In this document: piece by piece, positions 34,983 through 39,015 of the stretch
Position numbering within the stretch: position 1 is the first letter of the stretch
How the letters are laid out: each line of letters opens with the position of its first letter
Notes under the pieces: generated by a model
Told to the model about the DNA's origin: nothing
The model's database searches: none
The model's input: the letters and a program-made list of their open reading frames with translations, nothing else
Assembly: GCF_000633355.1 (NCBI RefSeq)
Contig: NZ_AYMQ01000108.1
Span: 1-39,015, forward strand
Source of the DNA: Serratia sp. H1w
GTDB taxonomy: Bacteria > Pseudomonadota > Gammaproteobacteria > Enterobacterales > Enterobacteriaceae
Direction of reading: 5' to 3'
Length of the DNA: 39,015 bases
Made by a program: the position numbers and the translations under genes

Positions 34983-35705
34983 ATGCAGAACAACATCGTT
35001 GCCCGGAACCAATTCTGTGACATCACCCAGATAAAATTCAGAAAGTGGGATGAGATCGACGCGATGTACTGGAAACTAACCAAAAATAACCCTGAGCGGA
35101 AAAGCGGGGAATACTACTCAAACGCCTACAAAGATGCATACGTTCAGTACAACAGAAGACTCATCATCGAATCTGCCAATGCCTTCGGCATTCCGCCGGA
35201 ACTTCTGGGGGGAGTTGCCTGGATTGAAACGGGGGGCAAGCCGGAAGAATACAAACCCCTGATTATGAACTGGCGAGAGCAATTCAGCTTCATGAAAAAC
35301 GTCAAACCAGCAGACCATACCTCTGTCGGTTCTGTAGCCATGCAAATTCGTGTCGCCGCCACCACGCTGGGACTCGACCCTGGCACACTGACCACTCGTG
35401 ATCAATTGGAACTTGCCACTTGCCTGCTGGAGGACGAATTCAACTTGCGTCTGGTTGCACAACACCTCAGAGACCTGATTCTTTATGACTACCCAGATGC
35501 CGCTACACTTCATCCGACAGATGTACAGTACAGAATGGCTGGCATCCGCTATAACCGGGGAATTGAACGCCAACGGGATGACTTCATCCGGTGGATAAGT
35601 GACAATCTCCAAAAAGGTGATATCAACTGGCCCTACATCTCCTACGGCGAACGCTTGCTGTCCATTCGCCCCCACATCAAAAAACTGCTGGGAATAAACT
35701 GGTGA
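34983..35705 (+). CDS. Putative Hcp-linked effector with lysozyme/lytic transglycosylase-like motifs
   Basis: A 240-residue protein without signal peptide or membrane helix. It shows the motif order of lytic transglycosylase folds: a candidate catalytic Glu82 in GVAWIETGG, SVGSVAMQIRVAATTLG (114-130), which resembles the GxMQ segment, and RYNRG (189-193), which resembles AYNxG. Helices between them fit the lysozyme core. Absence of an export signal plus an hcp gene 14 bases upstream suggests delivery by the type VI system to the periplasm of target cells, where it would cut peptidoglycan. It has AGGAAAGGAAG before the ATG. I do not recognise a named effector family; the activity is inferred. 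Confidence 0.75.
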   Translation: MQNNIVARNQFCDITQIKFRKWDEIDAMYWKLTKNNPERKSGEYYSNAYKDAYVQYNRRLIIESANAFGIPPELLGGVAWIETGGKPEEYKPLIMNWREQFSFMKNVKPADHTSVGSVAMQIRVAATTLGLDPGTLTTRDQLELATCLLEDEFNLRLVAQHLRDLILYDYPDAATLHPTDVQYRMAGIRYNRGIERQRDDFIRWISDNLQKGDINWPYISYGERLLSIRPHIKKLLGINW

Positions 35706-36040
35706 AGGCATACCAAAAAAGACTGGTCGAAATCCTTTCCCTAGGTGGATACTTTGTCCTCGTTTATCTGTGCATGCAGGTTTTTAGCGTAGGTGAATAT
35801 GACTGGATGCGGGAGTCAGGCGACAGCGTATGTAGCGTGCCCCTTGACCCGGATGACACAAGAGACATCACCGCGCCTCTATTCCTGTTCTTCCTGGGGA
35901 CGCCTCTCCTAATAGCCCTGATACGGGACATCATCTTTAAAGATGTTTTCAAAGCAATTCTTTATGGCTTTGGGCTAGCGGTGATTATTGTCTACTGGTG
36001 GTGGTCATTTTGGGGGAAATATAGCGCTTGTACTATCTGA
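35702..36040 (+). CDS. Putative immunity protein: small inner membrane protein
   Basis: A 112-residue protein with three hydrophobic segments (about 12-28, 57-73 and 83-104) and a polar loop of about 28 residues between the first two (ESGDSVCSVPLDPDDTRD). It starts at a GTG overlapping the effector stop by 4 bases (GTGA), so translation is coupled. A membrane protein with a loop that could face the periplasm is what would protect against a periplasm-acting peptidoglycan hydrolase. It has no recognised family. The pairing is inferred from order and overlap. Confidence 0.7.
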   Translation: MKAYQKRLVEILSLGGYFVLVYLCMQVFSVGEYDWMRESGDSVCSVPLDPDDTRDITAPLFLFFLGTPLLIALIRDIIFKDVFKAILYGFGLAVIIVYWWWSFWGKYSACTI

Positions 36041-36156
36041 ATACATGCCTAACAAAAGTATTGATGTGGCTTATAGCCGATGAGTGCTACCCGTTTAATG
36101 AGTTCCAAGGGTCATTGTGGTCATGTCAATCGTAAGGGTATAGCATGTGGCTAAAC

Positions 36157-36180
36157 GGGCGCAGCATGCAGCGCCCCTAC
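36157..36180. repeat. REP-like palindrome at the right edge of the Hcp island
   Basis: GGGCGCAGCATGCAGCGCCC (36157-36176) with CTAC (36177-36180), identical to the units at 8959 and 17003. It lies between the convergent immunity gene and argO. Confidence 0.8.
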
Positions 36181-36196
36181 GTTAGAACATGGTCGA

Positions 36197-36814
36197 TTAG
36201 AGGTTAGCCCCGTGCCAGGCCAATTGCAGCGCAATGGCCCACATCACCACCCCCACTAGGACGTTGATAATGCGCTGTGCCGTTTGGGTTCTTAGCCACG
36301 GAGCCAGCCACGAGGCCAGCAATGCCAAGGCAAAGAACCAGACCACCGAAGCGCTAACCGCGCCAAGGGCAAACCATGAGCGGATATCTGGCGTCAGTTG
36401 GCCTCCCAGGCTGCCGAGCACCACAAAGGTGTCGAGATACACGTGCGGATTCAGCCAGGTAACGGCCAACATCGTCACCACAATACGCCAGCGGCTTTGC
36501 TTCATCTCCTGCGCCGCGGCCAGTTCCAGATGTTGGCTAAATGCGGTGCGGAAAGCTCCCCAGCCGTACCACAGCAAGAAAGCAACGCCACCCCAGGTTA
36601 CCAGCGCCAACAGCAACGGTGAACTGCTGAGCAAGGCGCTACCGCCAAAAATACCGGCACAAATCAAAACGATGTCGCTCAACGCACACAGCGAAGCGGT
36701 CATCAGATGATAATGGCGGCGGATCCCCTGGTTCATCACAAACACGTTTTGGGGGCCAAGCGGCAGGATCATCGCGGCGCTCAAGGCAAAGCCTTGCAGA
36801 TAGATGGCTAACAT
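36197..36814 (-). CDS. argO: Arginine exporter ArgO (LysE family)
   Basis: Inner-membrane exporter of arginine and canavanine. The 205 residues have six predicted membrane helices. Conserved stretches are [36 protein letters not shown] and [19 protein letters not shown]. The ATG has AAGGAA five bases upstream. Transcription should depend on ArgP, whose gene is in this window. A TATGAT on the minus strand in the 124-base upstream gap is a plausible -10 without a good -35. Confidence 0.95.
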   Translation of the reverse strand: MLAIYLQGFALSAAMILPLGPQNVFVMNQGIRRHYHLMTASLCALSDIVLICAGIFGGSALLSSSPLLLALVTWGGVAFLLWYGWGAFRTAFSQHLELAAAQEMKQSRWRIVVTMLAVTWLNPHVYLDTFVVLGSLGGQLTPDIRSWFALGAVSASVVWFFALALLASWLAPWLRTQTAQRIINVLVGVVMWAIALQLAWHGANL

Positions 36815-36938
36815 GGTGTTCCTTCTGGAAATTTAAGCGCCAGCAAAGCGGCGTGTGCTGTTCAACACGCGCATCATACGAAGAGAAAATTATTAGGGGA
36901 AATGGATAATTCTAATCGGGCATCAGTAATACTAATGA

Positions 36939-37445
36939 TTAATCATTGCGGCGATGGCCAATCCACGCTTCAATCTGGATTGGGAAGACATCCGGTGCCT
37001 TTCTGAACATCCGCCGCACCAGATCCAGCACGGTATGCTGGGATAGCGCCTCTTCCATCCGTTGCTGAGCGACATTCATCACCTGACGCACGCCGCAGAT
37101 CCCTTCGCAGGCCCAGTCGGGGGCCGGTTCATCAAACACGGCCATGCGTTGGCGGATCTCCTTACAGTCAAAGATCGTCTTTTCACCATCGATGGCCGCA
37201 ACGATATCCAGCACGGTGATCTGATCGGCCGGTTTGGCCAGCCGGAAACCGCCGCCTTTACCCTCAGTGCTTTCAACCAGCTTAGCCTTGGCGAATTTGG
37301 TGAAGATCTTGGCCAGATAGTCATAAGGCACGCCCTGCAATTCGGCGATTTCACGCACGCTCATCTCGCGCCCTTCACCCTTGCTGTCGACCATACACAT
37401 CAGGCTATGGATGCCATACTCCACCCCGGAACTGTAGAACGCCAT
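36939..37445 (-). CDS. Rrf2-family transcriptional regulator with three conserved cysteines
   Basis: A 168-residue regulator with an N-terminal winged helix (about 1-70: SVREIAELQGVPYDYLAKIFTKF, then the wing EGKGGGFRLAKP) and a Cys-containing region: Cys94 (FDCKEIRQR), Cys113 and Cys117 (WACEGIC). The FxCxEIRQR segment and CxxxC resemble the [2Fe-2S] redox sensor RsrR more than IscR or NsrR. Glu9 (GVEYGIHSL) would match one of its ligands, but Gln38 replaces the RsrR histidine. It is divergent from a flavoprotein, its likely target, and a dyad 16 bases before its start suggests autoregulation. Confidence 0.88.
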   Translation of the reverse strand: MAFYSSGVEYGIHSLMCMVDSKGEGREMSVREIAELQGVPYDYLAKIFTKFAKAKLVESTEGKGGGFRLAKPADQITVLDIVAAIDGEKTIFDCKEIRQRMAVFDEPAPDWACEGICGVRQVMNVAQQRMEEALSQHTVLDLVRRMFRKAPDVFPIQIEAWIGHRRND

Positions 37446-37460
37446 GTTTTCTCCGCACGA

Positions 37461-37475
37461 TTAACTCTGAGTTAA
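37461..37475. promoter_or_regulatory. Dyad operator in front of the Rrf2 regulator gene
   Basis: TTAACTCTGAGTTAA is a perfect dyad with a 3-base centre, 16 bases before the regulator ATG. Its half site recurs on the other side of the divergent region. Binding by the Rrf2 protein is inferred. Confidence 0.6.
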
Positions 37476-37593
37476 ATAGTAAATTCTTCCTCGCACCGAT
37501 GCAATGCCGGCGGATTGGAACATTTTTAACATTATAAAATTCAATGTATTAAACAAACACCCTCCACACTTTGATGTAAAACGCTTGATGATC

Positions 37594-37629
37594 TTAACTA
37601 CGATCAATATAGTCGCAGTTAAAAGTTAA
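37594..37629. promoter_or_regulatory. Operator cluster in front of the flavoprotein gene
   Basis: TTAACTACGA (37594-37603), 9 bases, then TCGCAGTTAA (37613-37622): 10-base arms with a single mismatch. A further AGTTAA half site follows at 37624-37629. The half site is the same as in the dyad at 37461, about 40 bases before the flavoprotein ATG. Confidence 0.6.
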
Positions 37630-37666
37630 GTTCAATTGTCAGATGAAACACCAGCGGAGTCACAGC

Positions 37667-38866
37667 ATGAAACAACAAATTCTTATCCTGGGTGCCGGTT
37701 TTGCAGGGATGTGGGCAGCATTGAGCGCGGCTCGGTTAACCGATCTTCATGGTCGTCACGATATCGAGATCACCGTGCTGGCCCCTCGGCCAGAGTTGCG
37801 CATCCGCCCACGTTTCTATGAGGCAGGGGTAGAAAACTTCGCCGCTCCGCTGTTGCCGCTCTTCGCCGCAACCGGCGTGAAATTCATCACGGGGGTGGCC
37901 AGCGAAATTGACAGTGCAGGCCAGCAGGTCTGGTATCACAACGAGCAGGATCAGCTTGCTGCTGTACGTTACGATCGCCTGGTCATGGCAACAGGAAGCC
38001 AGATGGCCCCTGCCCTGTCAGGAGCACAACAGTATGCCTTCGACGTTGACCAGATGGAGAGTGCCGCCCGCCTGGAACAACATCTGGTTGCGCTGGCCGA
38101 ACAGCCGGAAAGCGTGGCGCGTAATACCGTTATCGTGTGTGGCGGCGGCTTTACCGGCATTGAACTGGCCACCGAATTGCCAGCACGTTTACGTGCCATT
38201 CTCGGCGATTCTGCCGCAATTCGCGTGATTATCGTCGATCGTAGTCCGGTAGCGGGTGGGCGCTACAGCGAACAGTTACGCGACGTCATTGAGCAAGCCT
38301 CGGCCGAGTTAGGAGTCGAGTGGATGTTGAATACCGAGATTAAGGCGATCGACGAAAGCGGGCTGACGCTGAAAAACGGTGAGCACATCGCCTCCCGCAC
38401 CGTTGTTTTAACCGTGGGTGTACAGGCTAGTCCGTTGACACGGCAAATCGCTGCGGAGCGCGATCCGCAAGGCAGACTACACGTCGATGGGCAGTTACGA
38501 GTGATTGGGCAAAACGCGGTTTATGCCACGGGCGATGTCGCTTTTGCCAGCACTGACGATCAAGGCAACCACGCCCTGATGACCTGCCAGCACGCCATCA
38601 TGTTAGGCCGCTTTGTTGGCTATAACGTAGCCGCCGATCTGATTGGCGTTGAACCTTTGCCTTACAGTCAGGTGAATTACGTCACCTGTCTGGATCTGGG
38701 AGCATGGGGCGCGGTGTATACCGAAGGCTGGGATCAGGTAGTGAAATCCACCCGGGAGGAGGCGAAGAAAATCAAAGTCGCCATTACCAACGAACTGATC
38801 TATCCCCCGCAAGCAGAGCGTGAAGCGGCCTTTACCGCTGCCGATCCGTTAGCACCGTTTGTTTGA
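37667..38866 (+). CDS. NAD(P)/FAD-dependent oxidoreductase (NDH-2-like)
   Basis: A 399-residue pyridine nucleotide-disulfide-type flavoprotein. The FAD fold is at the N-terminus (ILILGAGFAGMWAA, residues 5-18), the NAD(P) fold in the middle (VIVCGGGFTGIELATELP), and the second FAD motif VYATGDVAF near residue 290. The domain plan resembles type II NADH dehydrogenase, but there is no redox CxxC pair, and the C-terminus lacks an obvious membrane helix. The acceptor is unknown. I chose the ATG at 37667, which has GGAG seven bases upstream. Likely controlled by the divergent Rrf2 regulator. Confidence 0.88.
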   Translation: MKQQILILGAGFAGMWAALSAARLTDLHGRHDIEITVLAPRPELRIRPRFYEAGVENFAAPLLPLFAATGVKFITGVASEIDSAGQQVWYHNEQDQLAAVRYDRLVMATGSQMAPALSGAQQYAFDVDQMESAARLEQHLVALAEQPESVARNTVIVCGGGFTGIELATELPARLRAILGDSAAIRVIIVDRSPVAGGRYSEQLRDVIEQASAELGVEWMLNTEIKAIDESGLTLKNGEHIASRTVVLTVGVQASPLTRQIAAERDPQGRLHVDGQLRVIGQNAVYATGDVAFASTDDQGNHALMTCQHAIMLGRFVGYNVAADLIGVEPLPYSQVNYVTCLDLGAWGAVYTEGWDQVVKSTREEAKKIKVAITNELIYPPQAEREAAFTAADPLAPFV

Positions 38867-39015
38867 CCCCTCATCCCAACCTTCTCCCACAGGGAGAAGG
38901 AGCCAGTCCGGCGTCATGGGCAGGTAATGTGGCGTAGGGGCGCTGCATGCTGCGCCCGTGTTAAGGCCAGGTGCAGGAGTAAAACTGTGGCACATTCGGT
39001 CCCCTCTCCCTGTGG
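38867..39015. repeat. Composite repeat at the window end: hairpin, REP-like palindrome, inverted hairpin
   Basis: CCCCTCATCCCAACCTTCTC with ACAGGGAGAAGGAGCCAG (38867-38906) follows one base-step after the flavoprotein stop. GTAG (38934-38937) heads GGGCGCTGCATGCTGCGCCC (38938-38957). After about 40 bases CCCCTCTCCCTGTGG (39001-39015) is the inverted start of another hairpin cut by the window edge. The right two thirds match 16945-17026 in reverse orientation. Confidence 0.8.

Noticed and set aside
36157-36180. The REP-like palindrome as a transcription terminator for the immunity gene
   Set aside because: The stem is strong but there is no T tract on either side, and identical copies occur at other gene ends, so it is better explained as a repeat.
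1-39015. CRISPR array
   Set aside because: No set of evenly spaced direct repeats with unique spacers was seen; the repeats present are dispersed palindromes.

Overview
The window looks like the chromosome of an enterobacterium of the Yersiniaceae, most likely a Serratia species. The gene order (lysS-prfB-recJ-dsbC-xerD/fldB, sdhE-cptA/ygfZ, ygfF-gcvPHT, ubiI-ubiH-pepP-ygfB/zapA-ssrS-fau, serA-rpiA/argP, yggE, argO) is the enterobacterial neighbourhood near 62-66 min of the E. coli map, and the proteins match their E. coli counterparts in length and motifs. The genus is inferred from remembered protein similarity, not from a search.

Layout. 1-1872 is the right end of an integrated element: an AT-rich partial gene of unknown function and a P4-type tyrosine recombinase lying against the 3' end of a tRNA-Gly(CCC) gene. 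2107-8342 (minus strand) is the xerD-dsbC-recJ-prfB-lysS run, with the RF2 programmed frameshift intact. fldB is divergent from xerD. 9072-13343 (minus) is sdhE-cptA-creB-creC-creD; the first four genes overlap in a chain, and a CreB binding site (cre tag) lies in front of creD. 13644-18830 holds ygfZ, a DUF2165 membrane protein, trhA (yqfA) with a FabR-type operator, an HD hydrolase, ygfF and an MDR oxidoreductase. 18941-23419 (minus) is the glycine cleavage operon gcvT-gcvH-gcvP. 23898-28370 (minus) is ygfB-pepP-ubiH-ubiI, divergent from zapA, 6S RNA and fau. 29928-33289 holds serA, rpiA and argP. yggE, a small accessory island, argO, and a divergent Rrf2 regulator/flavoprotein pair complete the window.

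How the genes work together. Several linked units feed one-carbon and amino-acid metabolism: GcvTHP with its lipoyl carrier, SerA, the folate enzyme Fau, the folate-binding protein YgfZ, and ArgP with its target argO. UbiI and UbiH are ubiquinone hydroxylases. XerD, RecJ and ZapA serve chromosome processing and division. DsbC is the periplasmic disulfide isomerase.

The most interesting accessory content is at 34489-36040, between yggE and argO. An orphan Hcp (type VI secretion tube protein) is followed by a lysozyme/transglycosylase-like protein and then by a small membrane protein whose start overlaps the previous stop. This has the architecture of an Hcp-linked peptidoglycan-hydrolase effector with its immunity protein. 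Other points of interest are a set of short palindromic repeats: REP-like hairpins headed by GTAG, and CCCTCTCCC/GGGAGAGGG hairpins, which combine into a shared composite module. There are also clear operator candidates for CreB, FabR and the Rrf2-family regulator.
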